Assembly: GCA_028671895.1 (NCBI GenBank)
Contig: CM053794.1
Location: 24,166,501 to 24,230,500, forward strand
From: Oenanthe sinensis
Lineage: Eukaryota > Streptophyta > Magnoliopsida > Apiales > Apiaceae
Length of the DNA: 64,000 nt
Direction of reading: 5' to 3'
This document shows positions 14,675 to 25,590 of the stretch, piece after piece (the first letter of the stretch is position 1; every line of letters starts with the position of its first letter). The notes under the pieces are model-generated. The model was not told the DNA's origin. It made no database searches and saw only the letters and a program-made list of their open reading frames with translations. A program made the translations under genes and the position numbers.

Positions 14675-17600
14675 GGCTACATCGTTTTTAAGCTAGCTAG
14701 TAGCTACTCTGTAATCTGGCGGGACTAGGCTGTGCTGCTGTGTACATTACAATATTAAACTCTTATTTTAAGTGGTTTATATCTCTCTTTTAGTCTTTTA
14801 TGTAAAACTTGAAACACAAAGCATGAAAGTATCGCTAAGACCTTTAGACAGGATATTAGCAAAGCTGTATTTCTCTAGTAAACAAAAGTTATACAATAGC
14901 ATTACCAGTTGTCTGTGACCTAGTTTTGTCCAATTTGATGTGCTTTGTTTTTTGGTATTGCACCAGGTTTTTTGCCCTTCTAGTAGCTTGTTATCATAAA
15001 AGTATATGCCCAAGTCTTCCAACATCATTTGGTGGCTTGGAGCCATGTTGATTTGTATGTAGGCAATGAAATAGTGCTATATCAGCTTCAAAACTAGATC
15101 TAGCTATGAAGATTTAGAATGCATCATGCCATCATGTAAGAAGATTCTCAGAAACTAGTAAGCAATATATTGATGCTGAATTACAATCCTTTACCGATCT
15201 TCTGTAGAACTTGCTTAATGTAATTTATCAGACAAGTACAAATTGGGTAAAAACACAGAATTGAGAAATTGTAGAAAGGATCAAATTGTTGCACCTAAAA
15301 TTACTTATGAATCATTTGGTATGTGGAACAGGAACCTTAGAGATCCCATAAAAAGCCTAATGTTGTGTTCATTCCTCACTCCATTCTATTCATAGCAAAT
15401 TAAACTAGAGCTCAAACTCACCAATTTGAGAAGGAATGCTCCATTTTCCATCATACTCATTTTCTTCACAAATGTCATGAGACAAAATTTGCACTCCCTC
15501 AATATTTTCACCCTTCCCTCCTACCTCTATTTTTACTCCTTTAGTTTTGTTCACATTTTTCCATTGCATATTCCACATCCAAATGGAGAAATAAAGAATT
15601 GATCTGACGCCAGACAATCAAATTCTGAAGGTCTCATGGCTATGTAATCTTCTATCCCCATGCAGTCTTGAGATGACCTAGTGAAAAAGCCCATTATTGG
15701 CATTGGGGTCACTGGATTCCCTTAAGTTCGAGGTGGTGATATTTTATTTCAAGCATAATACACCATAGGTCAGTGGACAATTGTTTAGGACTTCTGTCAG
15801 TGCCTTGAGCTTGAACCTGGGCACTGGGTGGTTTGGCAGAAGTTGTTCCTTTCCTTACTTAGAAACAAGTTATTTTTGAGTCTTCATCCAATTACTTTTC
15901 ATATGATTTACATCCCATTTAATATCCAACACTTCTTCCAAGTGGAGAAAGCATGTTACTAAATTTTTGCATACTTGCTAAAACAAATTAATTATAACAA
16001 GACTCATGTAATCTTTGTTTCTTTGATAAATTAAAAGAGTTTATTTTTAAGATTATTCAAGAGTTCTCATCCTCTATGGCCCTTTCCATCTTTTGATCTT
16101 TATGAAAAATTTAGAGTTTCTAGATAATACATATCTTTTTAAATTAGGGGATTTATTTCGAGGGTTTGTATTTCCAAGCTGAATTTTATGAAGCTAGTTG
16201 ACTTGAACAGATATTGATCTGATCTGATGGAATGATGAGATACTTGCCCAAAGGAATAAAGGATTTAAATGTTAGCAAATTTCATATTTATCTAATAGTA
16301 ATTAGTTGTTATATAGTATTGTTGTATACTTGATGTTATATTCCTTTTGTGAAATATGCATACATCACTCTAATTATAGTATATTATTTTCATTTTTTAT
16401 TATGGTTATGCAGAATTTAATGAAGGTTTTCATGGTTTCCACTCTAAAAAGTTTTTACTTGAATGTTACCCCTATAAAAAGTTTTCACTTGAATGTTACC
16501 CTATATATATATATATATAAAATAAACGTGTACGCGTAAGAGTGATCTTTTTCAGAGTACTAGGTCAAGGGTTCGATACTCATTATCAACATATTTAAAT
16601 CTAATATTTATGGCGCCAATGATATTAGCATAGATTTAAGGTTCTAATCTCCTCAACAGCATAATCAAATCTAATATTTATATTATAAGCTTTATGAACA
16701 CTGACAAATGTGTAGTAGGGTTTGAATCGTATTAACAACACTTTAAGATTTAATATTCATAGTATTAGTTCTAAAAATACTAATAAAGGTAAATGATTCC
16801 GATCTAAACAATTAAAAAACACAATTTTTTTTATAAATACGTATAACAGAACCCAGTGCTTTTCTATAAACTAGTTGTAAAGAAACTAATAATATAATTT
16901 GAAGATGATTTCCCACTTGCGCAATTTCCAGGCCCTCTGTCATAGTTTCTGCACAAATTTGAAGTATAATATCCATCGATTCTGGTTGCTTTACTTTTTA
17001 CTTTCTAGCAACATCAGGCATATTAAGTTGGCATCTTTAATTTTTTCTCAAGGTTGTTAAAGTGGCAGATTTTGGTGTTGCTCGGTTCCAGAATCAAGGA
17101 GGGGAAATGACAGCAGAGACTGGAACATACAGATGGATGGCCCCCGAGGTTTGTCTCCATCATATCCAATTTCATATGTTTCCTTATGCTAGTAGAAATA
17201 TGAGTGCATGTGTGTCTTGATTAGACTTTTAGCTCATGTCATATACATTAAGTACTTCCCATTATCTTTATGTAGACTCTTAACTGTGGCATATATTATT
17301 ATGATATATACTTTGCCTTGGTTTTATATTACTTTTTTTTGTATGGTTTTATATTGCTTCAATAATGTTGAGACATGTAGAGATAAAAAGGCATATGTCG
17401 ATATAGTAGGGGGAAAGAAATATATTTAGGGCATGTATAACTTAATATGCAAGTAAAAAGGCATATGTCGATATAGTAGGGGGAAAGAAATATATTTAGG
17501 GCATGTATAACTTAATATGCAAGTATTACCTAGTTTTACCTCCTATTTAGTCCCTTCCAGTGGAATTCACTTGCCTTTGGATGCATAATTGCATTATGAA

Positions 17601-19413
17601 ATTGGGTCTATAGTGTGAGTGAGATCACCAGCCTCTGCAACCGCCTCCTGGTGCAACTGTGTGGTGTTGCAACAACTTTTGTGGTCGTAAGATCTCTTTT
17701 TCACTATGGTATATATTGATTGTGCTCCATATTGTGAAGGTTATAAATCATATGCCTTACGATCAAAAGGCGGATGTGTTCAGTTTCGCAATTGTTCTAT
17801 GGGAGCTTGTTACAGCAAAGGTATGCTATGGATCAATCTATTTTGTAAAACTGTGTAAAGTTGAATTTGATTAAAGTTGAAGAATATTCTTCTAAGTTTG
17901 GTTAATCTTTACCAAGATCTCATTGTTTGACATGTAGATTCCATATGATTCTATGACGCCATTACAAGCGGCCTTGGGAGTGAGACAGGTTAGCACAGCC
18001 ATAAGTTTGATTGTTATATAATCGGATGCTTTAATTGCTGCAGTTGCAAATTCTTATCAGCATCAGTGTATAATGTTCTATATTTATAGTATAAATTTAC
18101 TTCAGTCTTCAGATTAAATTATTGCAGTCTCATACTGACTAGAAAACTGACAGTGATCAAGTATGCACATTATACGACTGGAGAAAACAAACCAAGCTCT
18201 AGTAGAATGGTGGCATTTAGACAAAACAAACAGGCAATGAACAATATTGTGAATATACACCTTTTGGTGTGCATGTATGCAAATAAAATTTATCATCTAG
18301 GTAAGAGTAAACTACTTTGTCTTTGTGTCAAATCCTTAATGTCAAAAATTGTGCTCGTCCTTAATCCCCTTGATGCCATTTTTCTTGTGAGTTGTGACAT
18401 TGAAACATTCTCTGGTAATCACTTTTTTTAAAAGGGTTTGAACCAGTCCACTATACTCAATACTTCAAGTGCTTGCAAACTGGTAGGTAGGTGGCCCCAA
18501 AGAATAGTCTCTGTTAGTCATGGGTATTGAACTACTAATTTTACTAGGCCAACTAGGTGAATTTTGTCTATCAGGCTATGTCGGTCCAGAAGAACTAGAA
18601 TTTTGATTGTAATCTGTTCGCTATTAAATCCTGCTTGTTAAGTTTTCTACAAGTCTCATGCTTGTTTGGTCTAAGATTATTCATTGATTGGAGTAAAATA
18701 TGATTAAAAAAATGATTATGCAGTGCTTAGTATCTCTTTCATCAAGTCATCCACTGATGGGTTTTTTTTTGGAACTATGTTCGATCTCTTCCGAAACCTA
18801 TTTGCTTTAGGTATGAATGTATCAGATAATCAAGTGGTATCATGTTTTTATTCGAGTAATAATCCCTGGACGAATAATTCCATTACACTTATGTGAAAGC
18901 GACATTTTTTTTGCTAAACTATTTACACGAAAGAGACATTTAATTGTACTAAATGTCTTATTTATAATTTAACACCACGTAACAAACATAACCTCATTTA
19001 CCTAAGTCGAGATGCACTCATTTTCTTAAATTTTTACTATGGTAGGGTCTTCGGCCAGATATTCCTAAAGATGCACATCCAAAGTTGTTGGACTTGATGC
19101 AGAAATGTTGGGAAGCTAGTCCAAGCAAACGACCGTCCTTTTCTGAGATAAGAATTGATCTTGAGAAGATCCTTCAGGAAGTTCAGGTAGCAACTGTTGT
19201 GCACTATTGTATTTTCATGCAAATGCCATAATTTTTCTTCTAGCATTTACATATTCTTCTATGTCAATTTTCAGGATTCTGTTGTGCACTATTGTATTTT
19301 CATGCAAATATCATAATTTTTCTTCTACCATTTACATATTCTTCTGTGTCAATTTTCAGGATTCTTCCAAATCATCAAGTGATAGCAAAATTCTTCAGCT
19401 GCAAGTTGCATAG
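1..19413 (+). CDS. STY: ACT-domain Raf-like Ser/Thr/Tyr protein kinase (STY8/STY17/STY46 type), 5' end outside window
   Basis: Sixteen exons join in frame: 1-104, 882-999, 5618-~5732, ~5936-6080, 6789-6855, 8172-8282, 8656-8706, 10916-11055, 11148-11255, 12417-12490, 14068-14243, 17053-17148, 17740-17820, 17938-17988, 19046-19186, 19360-19413 (TAG). All junctions are GT-AG; the exon 3/4 join is ambiguous by a few bases (alternative 5730/5943). The visible product is about 543 residues. An N-terminal helical part (RLPSSYALDVNMERPGD) precedes an ACT domain near 168-218 (FSTVDKPKLLSQ, FSTTDGYSLDVFVVEGW) and a kinase domain from about 270: glycine loop ASGSCGDLF, VAVK lysine about 297, HRDLKTAN Asp about 391, DFG Asp about 409, MAPE about 435. 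Arabidopsis members of this family are cytosolic kinases that phosphorylate chloroplast transit peptides; this role is inferred by family. All catalytic residues are present, so the gene looks functional. The start codon lies upstream of the window. Confidence 0.93.
1557..1780. repeat. Tandem duplication, about 109 bp, in kinase intron 2
   Basis: Two adjacent diverged copies begin at about 1557 and 1666 with CACCAAGAAGGTTACAATC and share TGATGC(C/T)GACAAAGTAA and TAGTAAACTAATTT. They lie in the 4.6-kb intron 2 (1000-5617). The rest of that intron is AT-rich non-coding sequence with shorter duplications: 32 bp near 2526-2580 and 27 bp near 4322-4370. No coding signal was seen in it. Confidence 0.7.
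4035..4510. mobile_element. Foldback repeat with GC-rich inverted ends, in kinase intron 2
   Basis: The left part (4050-4080) has GCGCTTAAGCGCGAAGCG, and the right part (4440-4460) has its inverse, CGCTTCGCGCTTAAGC. This is conspicuously GC-rich inside an AT-rich intron. The interior has a 17-base G run near 4240. It looks like a MITE or another foldback element, but no clear target-site duplication was found and the family is unknown. Confidence 0.5.
7503..8057. mobile_element. Foldback MITE with long inverted ends, in kinase intron 5
   Basis: The left end AAGGGTTAAATATCAAACTG continues with TCACTGAAATGGAGA and AACGGGGTATCA. The right end read in reverse complement is AAGGGGTTAAATATTAAATT, then TCACTGAAATGGAGA and AACGGGGTATCA. 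The arms are over 100 bp long, and the centre is AT-rich and non-coding. This matches Mutator-type or other foldback MITEs. It lies wholly inside intron 5 (6856-8171). The target-site duplication is not clear. Confidence 0.7.
9198..9508. repeat. Tandem duplication, period 167 bp, in kinase intron 7
   Basis: AGAAATTTCTATAATTTATT begins at 9198 and again at 9365. The copies stay nearly identical through GGGACAATCTGTCCTAAATT and GTTTGGACACATGAACGC. The duplicated unit includes the left arm of the foldback element at 9450, so that arm is present twice. Confidence 0.8.
9450..9896. mobile_element. Foldback MITE in kinase intron 7
   Basis: The left end TATTATTAACATTGTGGCC is followed by TTTAAGTATGTC. 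The right end in reverse complement is GGTTATTAACATATTGGCCC, then TTTAAGATTGTC and ACACATGAA. These are imperfect terminal inverted repeats of about 50 bp around a non-coding core. It belongs to intron 7 (8707-10915); nothing else is recognised there. Confidence 0.55.
14641..14672. repeat. TA dinucleotide microsatellite in kinase intron 11
   Basis: An uninterrupted TA run of about 14 units lies in intron 11 (14244-17052). The rest of that 2.8-kb intron shows no coding signal. A short TA run also occurs near 16502-16520. Confidence 0.85.
17385..17524. repeat. Exact 70-bp tandem duplication in kinase intron 12
   Basis: GGCATATGTCGATATAGTAG starts at about 17390 and 17460. The 70-bp unit, ending in AATATGCAAGTA, is repeated head to tail with no difference seen, so the duplication is recent. 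It lies between exon 12 (ends 17148) and exon 13 (starts 17740). Confidence 0.85.
19196..19365 (+). repeat. 85-bp tandem duplication that copies the last splice acceptor of the kinase
   Basis: The unit starts GTTGTGCACTATTGTATTTT and ends TCAATTTTCAGGATTCT. It occurs at 19196-19280 and 19281-19365. It contains the polypyrimidine tract, the AG acceptor and the first six bases of exon 16, giving two acceptors (before 19275 and before 19360). Use of the distal site gives the C-terminus DSSKSSSDSKILQLQVA. Use of the proximal site gives 13 unrelated residues and a stop at 19314-19316. Confidence 0.88.
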
Positions 19414-20545
19414 GGTAGATCAGCCTCTCATTTGTTCCTTATTTCCCTCTCCTCCTCTTTATATAGAAATAGAAGTAGTGATACACAAAGGCACATCAGG
19501 AAAAGAGATAAAAATCACTTGTTACACAGCACTGTCACAATCTTCTACAAGAGGGTAACAAGTCTAAATGTTTCAGTTGTACAAATCAGTTTTAAATGAG
19601 AGAGAGAGTGGTTTTTGATGCAGTCAAAATGCAGTTTTGATATAGTAGTATCCAAAATATTTGTCTTCAGAAGGTTTGCTTTAAAAGATCATCATATGTT
19701 GCTGTATATGTTGGTACACTTGTTTTTCGTGTTGATAGAAAAAAACAGTGTTCTTGATGCGCTGAAGTCCATTGGACTGTGCAAGGAGATGCCAGCAGCA
19801 GAAAATATAGTTTCTGCGAACATGAAAATAATGTTTTTTCAATTGTCTAATTATACACAGTAAGCGTTCAAGTTTCACATACTTGGAAAGTCACCTGCTA
19901 TCGTCTTGCATTTGAGTGAATATAGAATACCCAATACTGTGAACTCAGAATTTAATTTATAGTTATGAATTAATAAATCTATGAAATCCACTACAATTTG
20001 TAGATTCATTCGTGCAAACGTGCCGCAAATCGTTTCAATATATGGTAAAGCTATAGTTCAGTATCATTTCTGATTACAACAAATATGATACAGTATTATA
20101 CCCATTAATTAATCAATAGTTTTAGTATGGAAAAACTATTTTCTTAATCACTGTAATCCATATCAAAATATGAATAGCAGTAGCAGACTATCCGTATGAA
20201 CTATGTATGAATTGTGGCGGACGAGTAAATAATGCTGAAAAAACAAATGAAGTCGGCTATGTTCAAAGTTGAAACTCGAAAGATTAAAAAGTGGGCAGTA
20301 TGCAATGCATTTTCATTACTTGAAACAGTTGGCAGCACAGTGAATAACTTCCAGATTACTCGAAACATATCCAGAATAGTAGTTATTCATATTTACCTTG
20401 TGTGAAATCCTGCTCAGTTGATATCAAAAGGAATATGAATCAGACTATTTATTTTGTTTTCAAACTTCTAGCCTAAAATAATATCCATATATTGCCTCCA
20501 GTTTTGCAGCCATCCTCACTTAAGTTTTCTACTTGATAGAGAAGA
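19414..20545. other. 3' UTR of the kinase gene and intergenic DNA
   Basis: Sequence after the TAG at 19411-19413 is AT-rich. Short open frames around 19615-19870 show no family signature and probably lie in the 3' UTR or spacer. No RNA gene or repeat was recognised before the resistance-gene relic. Confidence 0.5.
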
Positions 20546-22522
20546 ATGGTTGATGCAACTGTATCCTTTGCAATCGAAAAGCTACTCAAGAAGTTAACAC
20601 TAGGATCGGATGCAGAAGCAAAACAAGAAATTGACAACGTCAGGGATGTCGCAAATGAAGCTGTAATTATCCTGGAGAGGTTTAGCGTTATACAAGAAGA
20701 AGATGCAGGTCTGCAAAGCCTTATGAGCATGTGCAAGAGAGAAGCCGATCTTTATGATTTTGGCAAGGAGATCGAGTCACTGAAATGAAGAACAGACGAG
20801 ATGAGTATGGTATTACACATATCATAGCAGATCCGAATGTGCAACGGAGAAAGAAAACATTACTAAGAACAACCTCCTTTGAAAACGAGGTGGACTTGGT
20901 TGGTTTTGAGGATCATGTCAAGACTTTGCTAGCTCAACTTGTTAAGGAGGATCTCTCCCTTGTGGAATGGGAGGCTTGGGCAAAGCTACACTTGCCAGTA
21001 ACTTGTATCACTCTAGCGAGTTGAGCCGATGTTTTGAAGACGATTATAAAGTCTTTCTTTGGAAATGAACTCGATTTGATGATGATGATGGACGAGGTTG
21101 ACTTGATACGGCACTTGCGAAATTTACTGCAAGATCGTGACCGCTATCTTGCTGTGATTGATGATATATGGGATATAGAGGCTTGGGAAAGTATTAAACA
21201 AGTTAAAGCTGTTATGGATTGCGGAGGGATTCATATCAGAGGCTGACGAAGTAGATGGAATAGTCATGGAAGATGTGGCTGAGGATTATCTCAATGAGCT
21301 AATTAATCGCAATATGATTCAGATAGCAAGATTGTTTTGGAATGATCATATTTTAAAGTGCCGGATCCATGATCTTGTGCGTGCTCTTGTTATACAAAAG
21401 GCCACAGAGCTCAAGTTATTGGGAATTTTCGATTCAAGTAAACAACATCAAAGTCCCATCCGTTTGTTGCAGGGACAATCAAGGCATGCCATTTACAATG
21501 GAATTGGTGAGTACTTGAAATTACTTGGGCCTAGTTCCGATTACTTGAAGTTGCGTTCATTGGCACTGATTAATAATAGAAATGATAGAATTGAATTAGA
21601 AGAAACAAAGTTGTTATACACCAGATTTAAATATCTCAATGTGCTAGATTTGACGAGTGTAAAATCACACGGGATACGAGAAGAAATCGGTGACTTGGTT
21701 CTTCTAAAATTCTTAGGGTTAATAGGTAACCTATGTCCTGAACCTTTAGTAATTCCTCCAACTATAGGCAAGCTGAAAAAGCTACAAGTTTTGTGTGGTT
21801 CATCCCTTTCTAGTGACGAATTTCCTAGAGAGATATGTGAGCTGAAAGAGTTGAGACATCTACGATTTCTAAACTTTTCCCAGAAACTATCTGGAAGAAG
21901 TTTGAATATTGGTAGCCACCAAACAAAACTCTTGACTCTAGGTACTATATGGTATGAATATTTGATCCAAATTGATGCTGTCAATTTGGCTAACCTCCGT
22001 ACTTTAGTAATAACAAATAAATCAATAGCAGGAAACACATACTCTTTGGAATACATAGCTAACTTGACAAGACTCCATTCATTTTCCCTCAAATTTCGTA
22101 TTACTGCTATTCCTACAATCAAACCTCTTTCATCTTGCAAACGTCTCAAGAGGGTTTTCTTGCGGGGTTCGATAAAAGATCTACCAGACTTGAGTTTTTT
22201 GCTAGATTCAGTCACAGATTTGACACTAGTCAGTAGTGAGCTCACCAAAGATCCAATGCCCACTTTGGGAACGTTATCAAATCTGACTGGCCTTGATTTG
22301 TGTAAGGTGTACATGGGGAAAAAAATGGTCTGCAGTCACGATGCATTTCCAAGTCTTCAAGTTTAGAGATTAAGATTTTTCCCTAATCTGGAAGAATGGC
22401 ATGTTAAGGACGGAGCTCTGCCTTCTCTCAAAGGTTTTCAGATAGATCATTGTGAAAAGTTGAATATGATTCCAGAACGAGTAAAGTGCGTTCCTCCCAT
22501 ACCTGACATATACATTCATTAG
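20546..22522 (+). pseudogene. CC-NB-LRR (NLR) disease-resistance gene, broken by frameshifts, deletions and a nonsense codon
   Basis: An intact relative would be a cytosolic immune receptor with coiled-coil, NB-ARC and leucine-rich repeat parts. Here the CC part (ATG 20546) reads about 80 residues to a TGA. Reading continues in a second frame (20785-20963, FENEVDLVGFEDHVKTLLAQ), then a third, which carries the P-loop GMGGLGKATLASNLY from 20964. It shifts again to KTIIKSFFGNELD and the kinase-2 motif YLAVIDDIWD (about 21150). The RNBS-C/GLPL part of the ARC region is missing: the frame jumps from WESIKQ to LWIAEGFISEADEVD near 21210. An LRR block of about 370 residues follows, interrupted by TAG at 22364-22366 where LQV*RLRF indicates a Leu codon, and ends at 22522. 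At least three frame changes, a deletion and a stop rule out function. The LRR part is nearly intact, so decay is fairly recent. Confidence 0.9.
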
Positions 22523-24160
22523 CTTCTAAGTTGCAAAATTACTGTAGTATTATTTCTTAGTGTTATCAGTCTGTAGTATTATTTCTTAGTGTTATCAGTC
22601 TGATGTAGTTAAATGTTACCATATTTGATTTTGATTTCTAGACATCATATATATTATATAAGCAGTACAATTCTTGGAATTTAATTATTTGAGGCTGGTT
22701 AAATTTTTTATTTTTATACATCCATAATGTCACGTTGTCAACTATGTTAATCACCTGATCAATTGTCCAAAAAAACTTAATTCTTATGTAAAAGTATAAA
22801 CTGAACTTCTGAAAAAGGTTTTATTTAAATTTCTGTGCAAGATGTTTGACATTCTTATATAGAATTTTGATAAATTTTGTTCCACTTTTGAGGATAATGG
22901 CAAAACTTTTTGGTGGATTAACGACCTAGATATGCGTGGCTCCGCCAAGTCCCACACTCCCACATGCTGTTTGGTTCACAGGCTTGGTGTTAATTAAACA
23001 AAAACCGTGCTTATGAAAATTCAATGTCAAAGTTTAATTAATTGGCCTTTTGGCAAAAAGAACAACTTATGACTTCAAAAGAGGAGAATGTGCTTTACTA
23101 GTTATCTCAACCTGTCGCCAGTTTTTGAGTTGCACAGCAATATGCTGCATACACCATTCTTCGTAGGATCGCTGTTCTTTGTCCTGAGATTCTAATAAAT
23201 AGCTTGTCGTCCACACGAACCAACAGGCTTGCCATCAGCAGAGTGTCCATACCTCAAGGAAGCAGATGAATGGAGATGCACATTCTTGGAGTCTATTTTC
23301 CCCTAATAAACAAACATTAACAAACTAAGGAAAAGTGGTAAGGTAAACAAAAGTTTAATCAAGACCAACCTAGCTAGGAAAATCTTAGATGAGAATAGAA
23401 TTTGTAAAGGCTGAACAACAAGTCAACAAAGTTAACAAACATATATAAACAATGAACTGTCCATGATATGTGTATATTTCATACAGACATTATGGTCTAT
23501 AAAGTAAATTTTACATGCCCACTAGAAAACAACATGCAAGGTATCACTTATATTCACATTTGCATGACAAAATATACAAGTATAGGTGCTAGCTGGACTG
23601 TTCTTATAATTGCTAATAAAACAGCTTAGTATTCAGAAGCAACTACAACAACCAGGTTTGCCTCTCGCATGGTTGCAGCTACTCAGTGGTAATTTTCATG
23701 ATTATGATTTAAAAAATCTTTAATACTGATGTGTACAACCAATTACCAACATCTTGCTAAAAAGATAACAATGATGAAGTCAATTAGTGTACCTCGATTC
23801 TGCAGGCAGCAGGCTAATTTTATTTAGAACTGGCAGCTACCCATTTCTTAGGTTCTAGGAGAATCTTTCTCGGATGCTTATCATTGTTTGAGTGAAGTCA
23901 TTAATCAAAACAAGTTTAACTGGGAGACATGACTACCGCTCCTTGATGCACAGCACGACAGATCAGACACGAACTAGGGTTACTCATAATCTTTACACAA
24001 AATTCTGAATGTTAAAAGTTCTAAATAGTGTTACCAATTACATCATAAGATATAAAAGTCTAATAACAATGTGATACGGTGAAGATTGATTATAAAATAT
24101 TGAGGCACGACATACTGGAGGAATTACCATAGCTTCCATCACGACGTGACAAGTCTCTCC
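22523..24160. other. Intergenic, no gene recognised
   Basis: AT-rich spacer. A 31-bp tandem repeat (GTAGTATTATTTCTTAGTG units) lies at about 22541-22600, just after the NLR relic. No coding signal, RNA gene or clear transposon end was seen. Confidence 0.5.
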
Positions 24161-24235
24161 TGGAGCTTTAGGCGGGGTATCGATCCCCGTACCTCTCGCA
24201 TGCTAAGTGAGCGCTCTACCATCTGACTCTTCATA
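24161..24235 (-). pseudogene. tRNA-Ala(AGC) pseudogene
   Basis: The anticodon and T arms match the intact tRNA at 25191 almost base for base (CTTAGCATG, GGTACGGGGATCGATACCCC). There is one C-to-T change in the anticodon stem, a disrupted 3' acceptor strand with about four extra bases, and a wrong 5' acceptor strand and D-stem start. The acceptor stem cannot form. It is probably a decayed copy of the neighbour 1 kb away. Confidence 0.8.
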
Positions 24236-25190
24236 CAGATTACCCAGAAAAATTGAATCATCTTCTATTAATAATATATAATATAATTACTATTAGCTGA
24301 ACAACTAATTTTATACTTTCTTAACTATTACTGCATTGTTAGAAGTTAGGCCTACAAAGCTTTAGGTCCTGATTGCCACCTCAAGTTGAAGACCAAGAAA
24401 TTAAATCTTAAATTTCTTACATATTAGAGGATCTCATAAGAAACAAGGAATTCAATTCACCAGTATATTAGAAGAATAAGCATCTGAAGAGATGAAGGAT
24501 AGCAGTTTTGTGTAGCTTAATATAGAGCTAAACAATAATCATCTTACAATGCTTGCAAGTGGCAAATAACACACTGTCACAACAGTAATAACTAATCAGT
24601 AACCACCAAAAATCACGCATATCCCTCTGTCCCTTGCAAGCTGGAAATGCAGAGTGCCAAGGAATTCCAATGCCAGTCATACTCATACTAGAAGAAAACA
24701 AACCGGCATCAACAAAGTGTTGTAAAAAAGAAAAAACAGAGGACTACAGTAAATACGATTATGGCATCATGCAACAAGTGGACCATGCCATCAGGCTAAT
24801 ATTTATATTGGGGCAGGCGGTTGTTTGGGTCACTTAATTAGTCTGATTTCACAAGTTGAATTGAGTCCACATTACTACTTCTTCGGCTACATATATTCCA
24901 CCAGGAACTGACAGAAACAACATCAAATTTCATTTTCAGTTTTTATCTTTCATTTATGTCTTGTATTTTGTCAAGGGCTGCTGGTAAGGTTTTGCGCGTT
25001 GCGAGTTTATCATTTCCGGTTTATGTTATGTATTATCCAATTTTCTCTCCGGTGGATCATTATCCTTTTTTTGAGAGAGATTCAAATGATGTTCAAGGCG
25101 ATGTTAACCAACAAGTGTAACTCATTGTTTGCAAGGAGCATAAAAAAGAGGAGCATCAACAACAAAAAGAATCGCTTCCAAGGGAAAAAA
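24236..25190. other. Intergenic, no gene recognised
   Basis: Spacer between the degenerate and intact tRNA-Ala copies. Small open frames (24634-24837, 24999-25232) have no recognisable domain, so they are not called as genes. Confidence 0.5.
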
Positions 25191-25263
25191 TGGAGATGCG
25201 GGGTATCGATCCCCGTACCTCTCGCATGCTAAGCGAGCGCTCTACCATCTGAGCTACATCCCC
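25191..25263 (-). tRNA. tRNA-Ala, anticodon AGC
   Basis: Read on the minus strand the 73-nt cloverleaf begins GGGGATGTAGCTCAGATGG and ends GCATCTCCA. The acceptor stem GGGGATG pairs with CATCTCC with one wobble. The anticodon loop is TTAGCAT, and the T arm is CGGGGATCGATACCCCG. Internal A box (TAGCTCAGATGG) and B box (GGATCGATACC) are present. It is followed by a T run (minus strand) suited to Pol III termination. No CCA is encoded, as is normal for a nuclear tRNA gene. Confidence 0.96.
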
Positions 25264-25289
25264 ATCTTGTTGTTTTTATTATTTTAAGG

Positions 25290-25590
25290 GACTAAAACTT
25301 GTCTTATAGTCAGTCTATTTAAAATTTGAATAAAAAATTGTATAGAATCAGAAAAAAAAATTATAACACACATGATCAGTCAAGTTATATATTCTATCTT
25401 GACTACAACTTGTCTTATAGTCAGTCTATTTAAAATTTGAATAAAAAATTGTATAGAATCAGAAAAAAAATTATAACACACATGGTCAGTCAAGTTATAT
25501 ATTCTATCTTGACTACAACTTGTCATATATTTTATATTTGTCAAATTAGAATAAAAAAAATTTATAACACACATGGTCAGTCAACTTGCT
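25290..25590. repeat. Tandem repeat of about 110 bp, two full copies and a partial third
   Basis: Units start at about 25290, 25401 and 25511 with GACTA(A/C)AACTTGTC and share AATTTGAATAAAAAATTGTA and ACACACATG(A/G)TCAGTCAA. The third copy is shorter and more diverged. It sits immediately upstream (minus sense) of the tRNA-Ala gene. Confidence 0.8.

Noticed and set aside
21541..22314. 257-codon minus-strand frame
   Set aside because: Antisense to the LRR part of the NLR relic; no recognisable domain.
25290..25590. Spaced repeats that might suggest a CRISPR-like array
   Set aside because: A long tandem satellite unit with no unique spacers, in plant nuclear DNA.
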